A DNA stretch of 64,000 nt from Trema orientale (taxonomy: Eukaryota > Streptophyta > Magnoliopsida > Rosales > Cannabaceae). The stretch is from assembly GCA_002914845.1 (NCBI GenBank), contig JXTC01000052.1:607666-671665 (forward strand). The letters are read 5' to 3'. A program made the translations under genes and the position numbers. Of the stretch, positions 23,225 to 34,172 are shown one piece after another (positions within the stretch are counted from its first letter, which is position 1; each line of letters starts with the position of its first letter). Under the pieces are notes generated by a model, which was not told where the DNA came from, made no database searches, and was given only the letters and a program-made list of their open reading frames with translations.

Positions 23225-26200
23225 GCAGACGATGTACTTCTTTTTGCCAGAGCTTCAAAAACCAATATTAGAGTGATTATAAAGGCTCTTCAAGATTATA
23301 CAATGTTATCTGGCCAACAGGTTAACTTTAATAAATTCTTTATTTATCTTGGTTGCGCTGTTGCTCCTTCTTCGGTCTCTGAATTTTTGAATTACACGGA
23401 TATGAGAAGAGGTAGTTCGTCTCTCACTTATCTTGATGTTTCTCTATTTGTCAGGTCACCAAAACGCTCTAATTTTTAACTGCTACTGGATAAGATCTAT
23501 AACAATTTTGATTATTGGAAAGGTTTAAATCTCTCTATAGTAGGTAGAGTTAGTCTTATCAATTCTGTTATCATGAGTCAATTATCCTACTCTTTTCAAG
23601 TCTATCAGTAGTTGACTACTCTTTTAAAGGAGTTGATTTCTTCAATATAAAATCTTTTGTGGTCTGGTTCGACCAAGGTGGCTAAACCTGTAATTGCCTC
23701 TTGAAGGATGTATTACAAACCTAAGAAGAATGGTGGCTTAGGCTTTCAAGGTCTTAGAATTCTTAATACAACTTTAAAAAAAAAAAAATATCTTGGAGCT
23801 TAATAATAGATGAGTCTTTCGTCTTCAAATTCCTAAGGGGGTAGTTCTTCTCCAATGGATTTTCTCCACGAAGATTTCGAAAAATCCTCTATTTGGTGCG
23901 GTTTAAGATCTCATATTCAGCCTCTTCTTGAAGAGTCAATCTGGGCAATTGGGAAAGACTCCAAAGGTCGATTTTAGACGGATAATTGGCTAGGTTCTCC
24001 TTTAGATGAGATGATTGTTTATAATAATATTATGGAGCCTAGCCTGCTGGTGTTTTCTGGAATAAAATTTCGGAAAATATTTTCTTAAAATCATTTTCAA
24101 GAACACCATAGTTTTGTAAAATCTAAAGATGCAGTGGAATTAGTTGCTTAATTTTTTTTTTTTTTTTTTTTACAAAATTTTTCGGATCATGATTTAATAT
24201 AAATTAACTCTTGATCTAGACAAGAACAATATCCGGATTCGCTCACAATCTTCTCGTCTTCCCGTCTATTCTCGAAGGCCGTTTGATTGATCCGGTGGAT
24301 AGTTACCTTCTTGATTCCCAACAAAGAGATCCGCAGACGAACAAGAAGATAATCTTCTCGAACGGATTTCTCCAGAATGGTTGAAACACTAAGGATAGTG
24401 AATCCCTAATAGTGGCCGATTTTTCTCTGTTCTCTCTTTCTCTCTCTGTTTTTCGTGTGACACTCTCTTCACAAAGGGTGTTTCATGTGTAGTTGATGTA
24501 ACTGACAGCTAGAGAACTTTTCTCTTAACTATAGAGAGATTAGTAAACCCTAATGGGCTTATTAGGTTTTTTGGACTCAACTGATCATCAAATAACTATA
24601 GGGCTTTAATTTGAGCTAGACAAGGGACCAGATGGATCCATAAAGCCCAAGATCCAATAGACCATATGCCCACTATCATAATTAACTTATAATTATAATT
24701 GGGCCTTGTCTATTAATATTGGGGCACATCACTATAGGCCCAATATTGAACTCTTGGACTAAATGTTATTTATTTTCTGTGAAGCTTATTATCAAATAAT
24801 TAGCTCGATCCATTTAGTATATACTATATCCATAGATGTACCCCCAATGCAATGCCATACTAGCAGGGTGAAATTACTGTATTATCTCTCTAGTACATAT
24901 TCACCTTTGAGTTGCCCTTTTTCATTTAATGGATAATAGTTGACTACGGTGTTTGTATCTGCTTATACCAACACAGTCCAATTCACATAGTGAATACCGG
25001 GGCCCTAGTTTTTATTATCCAAGTACTTGAAAAAACTCAAAGTGACATTATACATATGGCGTCCGTCATGAAGAACGTTCTACACATTTTATACACCTTA
25101 TCTTCTAAGATACCGGAGTTCGAACTATAAATCAGAACTAGTCCTTTAGTAACTCCAAAAGACAAAACACATGAAAGTAAGTTCGTTAATCACTAGGATT
25201 AAGATTTTCTACAATACTGCTAGATTAGTGAAATTAAAATTTTAATTTACGGCACTTAATCTTAAATTCTAATTCACTCAGTCCTGTTCGATGCTGTTAT
25301 AACTTTCTTATAATACACTAGTATTTCTATCCAAAGACTCACTTCGATAATTAGAGACTTCATTATGAAAATAGACAACACTACATTCTATAGCATAGTA
25401 AAGTATTCTATCTTCAATATGCAGAATGCGAACAATTTAATTTAGACATAATAAAATATAGAATATAATGTCTCCCACATATGAACTCATCATACGAATA
25501 ATTCTTTATTACTCATTACATGTCTTGAAATCTTTAGATGTTTGTATAAGATAATCATACACATCACATGTATATCAATGGGACATAAATGAAATAAAAT
25601 ATTCATAACATAAAATTTATTATTTATAATATCAAAATAATAAATTGCTTTATAGGACATTATTCTAACATAGCCTTGATACTATAATTGGTGAGCTTGT
25701 TTCAAATTCTGAATGATTTTTACCTACTTCATTTACTTCCAATTATCCTTTGATTGCTGATGAGATCGGGAAAATTACAATCTGCGACTCCTAGGATACT
25801 CTTATTTGACGTCATTCTACTTCTGGTGAGGTTATTTGTGCGAACTCTTATAAGTTCTTGGCTAATTCTATTGTGAAGGAAAGACAGGGGGATAAATTCT
25901 GGGCAAGTTATACTCCTCCATCTTGCTGCATGGTTTTTTAGAGAGTACTTTAGGATAAACTTCCAACGGAACAGAATTTAGTTAAGAGAGGCTTCAAAAT
26001 ACTTTCTAGTTGTCGCTTTTGTTTCTCTCATGAGGAAAATATAGATCATCTTTTCATCTCTTGTAATTTTGCCCGTACTCTTTAGGGGGCTATCTCGTTT
26101 ACTTTTAAGCGACGGATTCGTTTAGATGGTTCTGTTATTGAGCTTTGGCTAGATGCTTTTGAAGCTAACTTTAGCAGTCAAATTTTACAACTTTGGAGAA

Positions 26201-27256
26201 CCACTATTGTGACTACTATTTAGGTTATTTGGACTTCATGCAATAAGCTGTTATTTGACAATGAGTCTACATCTATTCACTCTGCCATCACTTTGATTTG
26301 GTGTGCAGTTAGTGAGTCTAATACTATTAGTTTTGGCACCATGAGAAGCTCTATTGTGGAGTTAGAAATTCTGAAAGATCTCTACATGAAGTTAAAACCG
26401 CCAAAATCATAAAAAATAGTCGAAGTATTTTGGCATATTCCTCCTCAAGGCTAGTTGAAAGTCAACACGGATAGTGCTGTTTATGAATGTCCAAGTTTGG
26501 CAGGTTGTAATAAAGTTTTTAGGACATCTCGGGATTGCTTCAGAGGTGGCTTTGCCATTCCTATTGATAAGGCTTATGCTTTTGAAGTGGAGCTGGCAGG
26601 TGTTATTCATGCCATTTCTTATGCACGGGATTTTGAGTGGAGAAATATTTGGTTCGAGAGTGATTCGGCTTACCTGGTAATACTTTATAAGACTCGTTCT
26701 GTACTTATTCCTTGCTGCTAGAAGCCACCATGATCCGTTGTATTGGGCTGCTATCTAACATGAACTTTTATGTTTCCCACATCTATCGTGAATGAAATTC
26801 TGTTGCAGACATTTTAGCTTCTAGAATTACAAGTATTCAAGCTCCAACTTGGTGGCATACTGCCCCAACCTTCATCCATACAACAATCAATAAAGACTTA
26901 TCCGGACTATGTAATTTTCGTTTTTCTTAGTAGCCCACACCGTAATAGAATGTGCTCTTTTTTTTTTTGTGGTTTTTCCCTTCGGGTTTTACATAAAAAA
27001 GTTTTTTTACTGAGGCATTGTTAGGAGGTTAAGACAATAGTTTTGTTTCGGCAGATCTATTTGGCTTCTCCGAGGGCTTTTCTTTTTTGTTTTTCAGTTG
27101 CCACCTCAATCTTCTTGAGGGTTGTTTCTTTTCTAACATTATGTATCTTTCTTTTTATTCTATTCTAATAAATTACCAGAGTGTTTCTTAGTTTCATGTC
27201 TTGACAGGTTTCCAAATTATCTCCTCTAGGTACCATTTTATAAAAAAAAAAAGACC
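23225..27256 (+). mobile_element. 5'-truncated L1-type LINE with RNase H, interrupted by an insertion
   Basis: The element begins inside the reverse transcriptase at the catalytic FADD box (FADDVLLFARASKT). It continues through LSGQQVNFNKF, WKGLNLSIVGRVSLINSV and KNGGLGFQGLRI, with several stops. After the insertion at 24149-25670 it resumes with the RT-associated zinc-binding region (CRFCFSHEENIDHLFISCNF) and an RNase H domain (LKVNTDSAVYE...AFEVELAGVIHAISYA...FESDSAYLV...HIYREGNSVADILASR, in pieces). The end is a run of A at 27242-27252. It is flanked by a 14-bp target duplication, gagttcacacattt, at 23211-23224 and 27257-27270. The last bases of the left copy also fit the LINE's own codons before FADD, so the 5' junction used microhomology. 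Confidence 0.85.
24149..25670 (-). mobile_element. LTR-like fossil insertion inside the LINE
   Basis: About 1.5 kb of non-LINE DNA interrupts the LINE. On the minus strand it starts tgttagaataatgtcctata, like a Copia-type LTR, and at its other end it meets a run of A. I see no second LTR, no primer-binding site, no protein-coding capacity and no matching target duplication. A solo or truncated LTR is the likeliest reading. It is younger than the LINE that it interrupts. Confidence 0.35.
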
Positions 27257-28087
27257 GAGTTCACACATTTAGTTAAAGTTAGTTGTTAAAAAATACAATT
27301 TTACCCTTTGAAACCATATGTTAAAACTATATTGAAACCAATTATTCTTGTCTTTCTTTCTTTTTTTTTTAAAAAAATATTTTATGCGAAAATAATAATT
27401 ATTAAAGTAAAAAGAATTTCAACTATTCAAAATAATTTACAAAAAAGAATGACAAAAGTTTAAAAAATTATGGTTTTATTTTTTCCAAGAGTTTAAATTA
27501 TTCAAAATAATTAAGTTTTTTTTTTAAATAAAAAAACAGAATGAAAAAAATTTAAAAAAAATATTCATTTTCTTAAAAATCATTTTAAGTGAAAATAATA
27601 ATTATTGAAACTAAAATGAGTTTAAATTATTCAAAACAATTAAATGTTAAAAATAAAATTAATGACAAAAAAATTTATTTTTAATAATAATTATTTCGCT
27701 TAAATTATTATTTTTTTAAAAGAAAAACAATAATAATTGGTTTTAATCTTTATCATTTTTAATATATGTTTTATGAGTTTAAGGATAAACTTGTCTTTTT
27801 AAACAAATCAAAGCTCTAATTTTGACTAAATTTGTGGGCCTAGTTCTAGTTGATAGAAAAATGCAAACTAAATATTTAATTTAATATAAATGAAAATGTA
27901 TGAGTTTTTTTAAATAAAACATTAAAGGTGGTGAGGTTTTTTTTTAATCCCATATTAAGTAATATCTTTTAGAATTAGTAACATAATGATAAGTTGTACC
28001 AATAATAATTTAGAAAAGAATAATGGCTAAATGAAAATTAGTACTAAGTCTCACATTTAATTGATATTGATATATATATTTTTTCTT

Positions 28088-28258
28088 GGGGATGGCTACG
28101 GTAGGGGCGTCCCTACGTAGGGTCATGCCTTAATTATCGTTGGATGGGAATCTGTGGGGAATAACGGGAATCTGTGGAGAATCTATTTATATACAGATTC
28201 CCATCCAACGGTGATAGACAGGGCCCTACGTAGGGGCGCCCCTACTGTAGACGCGCCC
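28088..28258. mobile_element. GC-rich foldback Mutator-like MITE, copy 2 (171 bp)
   Basis: The left arm (ggggatggctacggtagggg, cgtccctacgtagg) pairs with the right arm (ccctacgtaggggcgcccct, actgtagacgcgccc). An inner pair, gttggatgggaatctg and cagattcccatccaac, extends the hairpin. A perfect 9-bp duplication, ttttttctt, lies at 28079-28087 and 28259-28267. It belongs to the same family as 3097-3248 and 50724-50895. Confidence 0.8.
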
Positions 28259-28405
28259 TTTTTTCTTTTATAGGAATATAAATTAATTGATAATTAGTTT
28301 TGATTTGGGTTCACTGTGCCTGGCACGAAATGAGATTAACACAAGCACGAATACGACATAGCACAATACTGCGAGATGTGTCTGTGCCTACGAGCCGTGC
28401 CAGGC

Positions 28406-28773
28406 AACAACGGAGCCACTTCAGGCCTAAAGGGTCNAAAAATTATAAATTTTACCTCTATTTTATCTTAAAATTTCAGTTTTATCCTTAATTTGCCCTC
28501 CTGAATTTTTGTAATTATGGTTTTTGTCCTTTTTTATAAAAAATAATTCAATAATGCCCCTAATATGACCTACTAATTCTTTTTAAATTTATGAACTTTT
28601 CTTATATTATTTTGAAGTACTAAATTTTACCCACAATTTGGATAATTTTTCTTTGGACTCACTTTAAATACTTTTTTTTTTAACTCTATAATAGTCTATG
28701 TTGACTAATGTGTTTCAAAATTAGCTAAAAAAAATTTTAGTGTCCCTAAAAAAATTTCTTGACTCCGTCACTG
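28406..28773 (-). mobile_element. hAT-like MITE, inverted copy (368 bp)
   Basis: Read on the minus strand it starts cagtgacggagtcaag and ends ggctccgttgtt, like the element at 846-1217. The flanks share gtgccaggc (28397-28405 and 28774-28782), an 8-9 bp duplication. The host sequence on both sides is a repeat rich in GCAC motifs, and the interrupted phrase gtgccaggc belongs to it. One N lies inside at 28437. Confidence 0.7.
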
Positions 28774-28782
28774 GTGCCAGGC

Positions 28783-29942
28783 CTAAAATATCTGAGTACA
28801 AGTTAGCACGAGAATGACACAATATTTTAATGGGCTATATCGAGTACAACATGAAATGTGAGTGAGCTTACATTTCACTGGTGTGCCATTTCACATCCCT
28901 ATTCCCTAATTGATGATGAGCTTCATGTGTACTGTTTTTATTTCAATAAAATTATCCTAACTATCCTTTTAGTGATTAAGTTTATTTTAGATACCTAAAG
29001 AAAGTATATTGCTTATTTTAATTAGTGTTCTATGTTTATCTGTGCTCATACCATAACACCTCCCTCAGATTGATTTGGTTTTAATAGTTTCAACTTGGAA
29101 ATAAAATAATTCCGTCTTCCGAAAGAAAAAAACTTGGAAATAAAATAATAGCCACTACTACATATAAAATATAAACAACCTGCACCAGTCTAATACTAAT
29201 TAAGAAAGATACACACAATAAAATAAATATACATTTCTTTTCTAAACGATGAGTTCTATAATCCCGTGATTAGTACGGAACAAACCAACCGAATTACTTG
29301 TTAATAATGACTTTTCAGTTTGTGCCAAAGTTTTTTGAGGACATAGTCATTGTACGGAAACATAGTCAAGATAGTACTTCGAGAGTTCTTACTTTCTTTT
29401 CGACTATTCCCCAAATAATCTATAAAACAATATATATTCGGCAAAAAAATAAATATTTATACCTTGAACGGCGAGTTGTAAAATCGTTGGCCCGTATTTA
29501 ATTTTTGACCAAATTTCCAAAAAAAGTTCGAAACATGATCATAAAAACGAGCAACGCCCGATATAGATCTAACGGCTCATATAGTAATCCTGTCATAGCC
29601 TTATAATAGTCACTAGATACTACATCCGCAGCATGAGGTACCGTGGTGGACAACTGGACATATTGCTTAATGCTTATACATAAATCAATCTCCTCACGGG
29701 CGCCTACTTTATGATTAGTGTATATTTTTTGGCCGAGTATGAAATAATATTTTGCTAGAAAAGAAAAAAAAAAACAAGAATTATTGAAAGTGGACGACCG
29801 CGATGAATATATATATATATATATAGGGCACGAATTCACTGTGTATTTTTTTTCCTCAATTAAAATTCATCACACATTTTTTATGGTAAAAGATCACACA
29901 TCTTTTATAATAAAAGGTAGAGAGAGAAAAAATATTAAATAA

Positions 29943-29989
<47 letters not shown>

Positions 29990-30000
29990 TTCCAACTGCT
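28783..30000. other. AT-rich intergenic DNA with an ATT microsatellite
   Basis: A clean (ATT)n tract of about 43 bases lies at 29948-29990. An open stretch on the minus strand over 29498-29839 shows no family I recognise and no supporting features. Nothing else is supported. Confidence 0.5.
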
Positions 30001-30040
30001 TAAATTATAGTATAGATAGTAAAAAAAAAAAAAAGTTTAG

Positions 30041-31240
30041 ATCACCTGCAGTTCCCAATCTTTTCCACAAGTATTAATTATGTTTTCAATTTTTTTTTTT
30101 GTAGTTTTTAGATCATCAACCTTACACATTCGTATCACTTTAGTCTTTTTTTAGCTTTTTCATCCAATTCCACGGTTATTTAACAGTTTTGATATCATTT
30201 GGGTCCTCAATTTTTACACAATATATCATTTAGGTCCTTATTCTTTATTTTATAGCTTTTGACTCCTCAAACTTTTATTTTTGAAATACTTACGTACTTT
30301 TGAGTTAAAATCTAATTCTAATCAAATTCTACTAAATAAATTAATGAAAACTACCAACGGAATGTTCAATACTAATAAGAAATTTTTTAGAAAAGATAAT
30401 CTAAATAACAATATTATTTTCAGTTAATTCTTACCAACAATATTGTACGATTTAATTGTGAATCCTTACTAGTAGTGGTAAAGTTTATTTTCTCTTAAAC
30501 TCATTAACATTTTTTTAGTTAAAACTTATAAATAACAAAAGATGTTGAAAAACCACTTAAATAGCAAATTGACATTAATTTATAGAAAATTATGGGTTTT
30601 GATAATGATAATAATTGATAACACAAAAATTAATATTTATGAATATATATACCCGATCGAGTACATGCTACATAGATGTAACAAGAGAACAAAAAAGTAC
30701 TATTTAATGATGATTTCTTATTAACGATCATGAAATTCATTTTTTACAATTTTATGAACTCACAATCGTTTAAAAATAGTCTAAAAGCCTCTCAACTAAC
30801 AAATGGACATTAATTTATAAAAAAATATGGGTTTTGATACATGTAATTTTAATATGTATTTCAATGGGTATCTAACTATGTCATTTTGGTGTTAGTTTTG
30901 AATTTGGTAGTTTTTGTTAATTTATTTAATACAATTTGATTATAGTTGGATTTTAACTTAAAATTAACTCAACATGGCCTAAGTATTACAAAAGTGAAAG
31001 TTTGTGGAGTTAAAAGATACAAAATAAATATAAAGATCTAAGTAATATATTGTGTAAAGGTTGATGACCAAAATGATATTAAAACTGTTAAATAACAGTT
31101 GAGTTGGTGGAAAAGTTAAAAAGAGACTAAAGTGATACGAATATGAAAGGTTGAGGATCCGAATACTACAAAAAAAAAAAAAAGATTGGGGACCTGATTT
31201 CTTATTCGAGAAAAAAGTTGGGGACCGCAGGTGATATAAG
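30041..31240. mobile_element. Long-TIR Mutator-like element, about 1.2 kb
   Basis: Inverted arms of roughly 300 bp: the left begins atcacctgcagttcccaatc, and the reverse complement of the right begins atcacctgcggtccccaact. Shared blocks run through cgtatcactttagtct, tatttaacagttttgatatc and tacacaatatat. The interior has a further direct repeat (gacattaatttata...tatgggttttgat at about 30569 and 30808). It is non-coding. The flanks are poly(A), which hides any target duplication. Confidence 0.65.
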
Positions 31241-31314
31241 CCCCCAAAAAAAAAAATACATACTGAATTATGGCCCATATATATATATTATGACTAATAT
31301 ATGGATTATGATTA

Positions 31315-32317
31315 GGGTTAATGGCACCATTGGTCTCCAATCTATTCCTATTTTAGTATATTGGTCCCTAATCCTTTTTTGTGACATTTCAGCATCTAAC
31401 GTTTTTCTTTTGACACCGTTAGTTATTTTGGCAATGTTCTATCCAAGATTCCATTATAATTCATTTGAATAGGAGAAAATTTGTGCCATTGATCCCTATT
31501 ATTTCAATTTTTTAGCAATCTAGTGATCTTTATTTATTTATTTTTTTTGACATTCATATCTCCAATTGACAATATTACATCGACCAATTTTTCCGAAAAT
31601 TAAAATTTAAGGGCGAATTTAAAAGAAATAATTCAGTTAAGAATTAAATTCCAAAAAAAAAAAATCATACTGATAAACCTTAGTTTATATTAAACTATAA
31701 TAACTCTTCCAGATAAAAAATAATTACCTTACCATTTTTAAAATTTAAAGATGTTCACATCCACCTTTTTTCTACTAGTCATATTGGACTGAAAATCTAC
31801 TATATTCGTTAAATTTTCATTAATTATGAATAGTTATTCTCAAAAATTAATTAATTATTTACCTAAATAATATAGCAAATAAGCTTGGAATTGTTTATAG
31901 ATTTTTCAATTATTTTTTATATTATTCTAAAAAAAATAACTAGTAATATAGGTAAGCCTGAAAATTTTATAGATTTTTTTTCATTTTTTTGCCAAGTAGT
32001 TTTACTGTAATCATATCTAGGAGATATCACTGTAATTTTGACAAGAATTATTACCAAAAAATTGTTAATTGGAGATATGAATGCCAAAAGAAGAGACCAA
32101 ATTGCTAAACATTTTAAACAGTAGGGTTCAATGGTGTAAACTTTTTTCCCATTTAAATGAATTCTAACAGAATCTTGGATGGAATACGCAAAAAAACTAA
32201 CGGTGCAAAAAAGAAAAATGTTGGGTACTGAAATGACACCAAAAAAAAAAAAAAAGCCTGTTGGAGACTAATATACTAAAATGTTAATAAGTTAAGGACC
32301 CATATTGCTATTTACCC
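31315..32317. mobile_element. Mutator-like TIR element, 1003 bp, perfect 9-bp target duplication
   Basis: The left arm begins gggttaatggcaccattggt; the reverse complement of the right begins gggtaaatagcaatatgggt. The arms stay similar for about 270 bp (ttttagtatattggtcccta, gtgacatttcag, cattcatatctccaatt). Both flanks carry ttatgatta (31306-31314 and 32318-32326). The interior is AT-rich with no transposase, so it is non-autonomous. Confidence 0.8.
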
Positions 32318-32873
32318 TTATGATTATACATATATATAGCTAGTCTAAATAATATCATTTGTTAATGATGATATGATTTCCTTCTCAGATTCTTTCTTTG
32401 AAAAGTCAAAATAGGTATTAATTACTTTAGGGGATAATAAAATTAAAATAAATCTATGCTATAGCTCTACTCTTAAAGAAATCCTGCTTGATTTAATCCC
32501 CTTTAATTACTTTAAGAACATGTGTACAATTTATCATGGCGTGTCAAATGTGGCATATGCGATTAAATATGGCCAACTTATGTAGTTTCATTTTAAACAA
32601 AGTCTTCTCGTCTTTATGGTTTTAATATTTTGACCTCATTTTCTTTTCTCTTTAAACACGATATTCTTCCAACCACATGATATTCTTCAATGTCCTTTAA
32701 AGGGTCAATAGAGCCTTAACCAACAAACTTACTATATATATGGCCATAGTACGTCGGGCCGTCTGCCACTAAGATCGAAAACCACAATCTCGAATAGCAT
32801 CTTTTTGGTGGGTTACCAACAAAGATCCGTAGTCCTCAAATTCTAAATTAAGCTTCAAACATATATATATATA
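32318..32873. other. AT-rich intergenic DNA
   Basis: No gene or repeat structure could be supported in this stretch. Confidence 0.45.
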
Positions 32874-33116
32874 GGTGCTAATTCAGTAGGTATTTTTTAT
32901 TTTTATCTATGTGTAGGTATTTTTTTTTTAGCTATTGGATCATCATTAAGGGTGATCTAACAGTTATAATGAGATGCATAAAAAGACGCGCATCATTAAT
33001 ACTATTTTTCTCTCCTATTTTTTATAATAAAAAAATATGCATGATAACTTTTCATTGGTCAAATTGATACCTATGCATAAGTAAAAAAAAAAAAAAAAAA
33101 CCTACTGAATTGGTGC
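32874..33116. mobile_element. MITE with GGCACCAATTCAGTAGG ends, 243 bp
   Basis: The left end ggtgctaattcagtaggt is the inverted copy of the right end cctactgaattggtgcc. Inner arms (tctatgtgtaggtat and atacctatgcataagt) also pair. It sits in TA repeats, which hide the target duplication. The body matches that at 12938-13135. Confidence 0.7.
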
Positions 33117-33129
33117 CATATATATATGG

Positions 33130-33370
33130 GCACCAATATAGTAGATTTTTTTTTTATCTATACATAGATATTGTTCTAATTAATTAAAATTTATCATACA
33201 CATTTTTTTTTTCATATTAAAAAGTAAGAGAGAGAAATAACATTAATGATGTACGTCTTTTTATGCACATCATTATAGCTATTAGATCACTATCAGATCA
33301 TTATCTAATGGAAAAAAAAATATCTATACATAGATTAAAAAAAAAAAATACCTATCGGATTGACAACCTA
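33130..33370. mobile_element. MITE, same family, inverted neighbour
   Basis: It starts ggcaccaatatagtagattt and ends cctatcggattgacaacct. The body (agagagaaataacattaatg, atgtacgtctttttatgcac) is the reverse complement of the element at 32874-33116. The two therefore lie side by side in opposite orientation. Confidence 0.65.
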
Positions 33371-33371
33371 T

Positions 33372-34172
33372 ATATATAAGGTAAACCTTAATCTGTAAAG
33401 TGATGATCAAAATTAGTTTAAAAAAAAACAAAATTATGGAAACAAAGACTTTCACACAAATTAAAAGATTGTTAAAATATAACCCAAAAAAGAAAAAACA
33501 ATTTTTAGATTAGATCAACAGAGAGACTCTGGTGGGACAGAAATCAAGAGATAAAATTTGTAGAGGAAGAAAAAATTATAAGAAAAGAGGAAACTAGCTA
33601 GGATTTTTAGATTACTAAATTAGTTCAACCTTGAATTTAAGTTATTCACCTCAACATTAATTGGGACATTAAAAGTCTATATAAAATCAAAACAACAGAC
33701 TAGAAAAAGAAAAAAGCGAATGGAGGTTAAAAGAGACACTTGATACATAATCTCAGGGCATCACAATTTAAAGTGGAAATAATTGAGATTGCTCCATTTT
33801 GTCAACATATTTAAACCATCCAAATAAAGTCACATGTACCGTATCTAGTCATCACAAAACACAATATTCTTATCAGACTTGTAATAACAAACAAATAAAT
33901 CAGAAGATCCAATTCATCACATACATTATTTTCCATGTCAAGATAGAGATGTTACGAGTTGGAAACTAGCATTTGTACATGTTTTTCTGTTTTTATTCAT
34001 CTTCATTATCAACTTGTAATGGCAAACTTGTAACTACAAAAAAAGATAAATGAAAAGATCCAATTCATGATATACATTATTATAAAAAAAAAGTAAAATA
34101 TAACTCACAAAAACTTAATTAATTGGATGGGAATCATACGGTACATAGAATTAACATTTATAACTTATCATA
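33372..34172. other. 3' flank of the ferroportin-like gene
   Basis: AT-rich DNA downstream of the stop codon at 34173. The 3' UTR of the gene should lie in its right part. No further gene is visible. Confidence 0.5.

Larger units (their letters stand above)
23098..27953. mobile_element. Long-TIR DNA element, outer layer of a nested insertion
   Basis: Left sequence at 23098-23225 (atgggataatattgaaaaac, ttatttatataaaaaaacct) matches the reverse complement of the right side at about 27780-27953 (cctcaccacctttaatgttt, ttcatttatattaaattaaa, ttttgactaaatttg). Without the LINE inside it the element would be about 0.8 kb. The target duplication is unclear and the ends are eroded. Confidence 0.5.

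Noticed and set aside
29498-29839. Open stretch of about 110 codons on the minus strand (contains VPHAADVVSSDYYKAMTGLL)
   Set aside because: No family is recognised, the first part is low-complexity, and no splice signals or neighbours support a gene.
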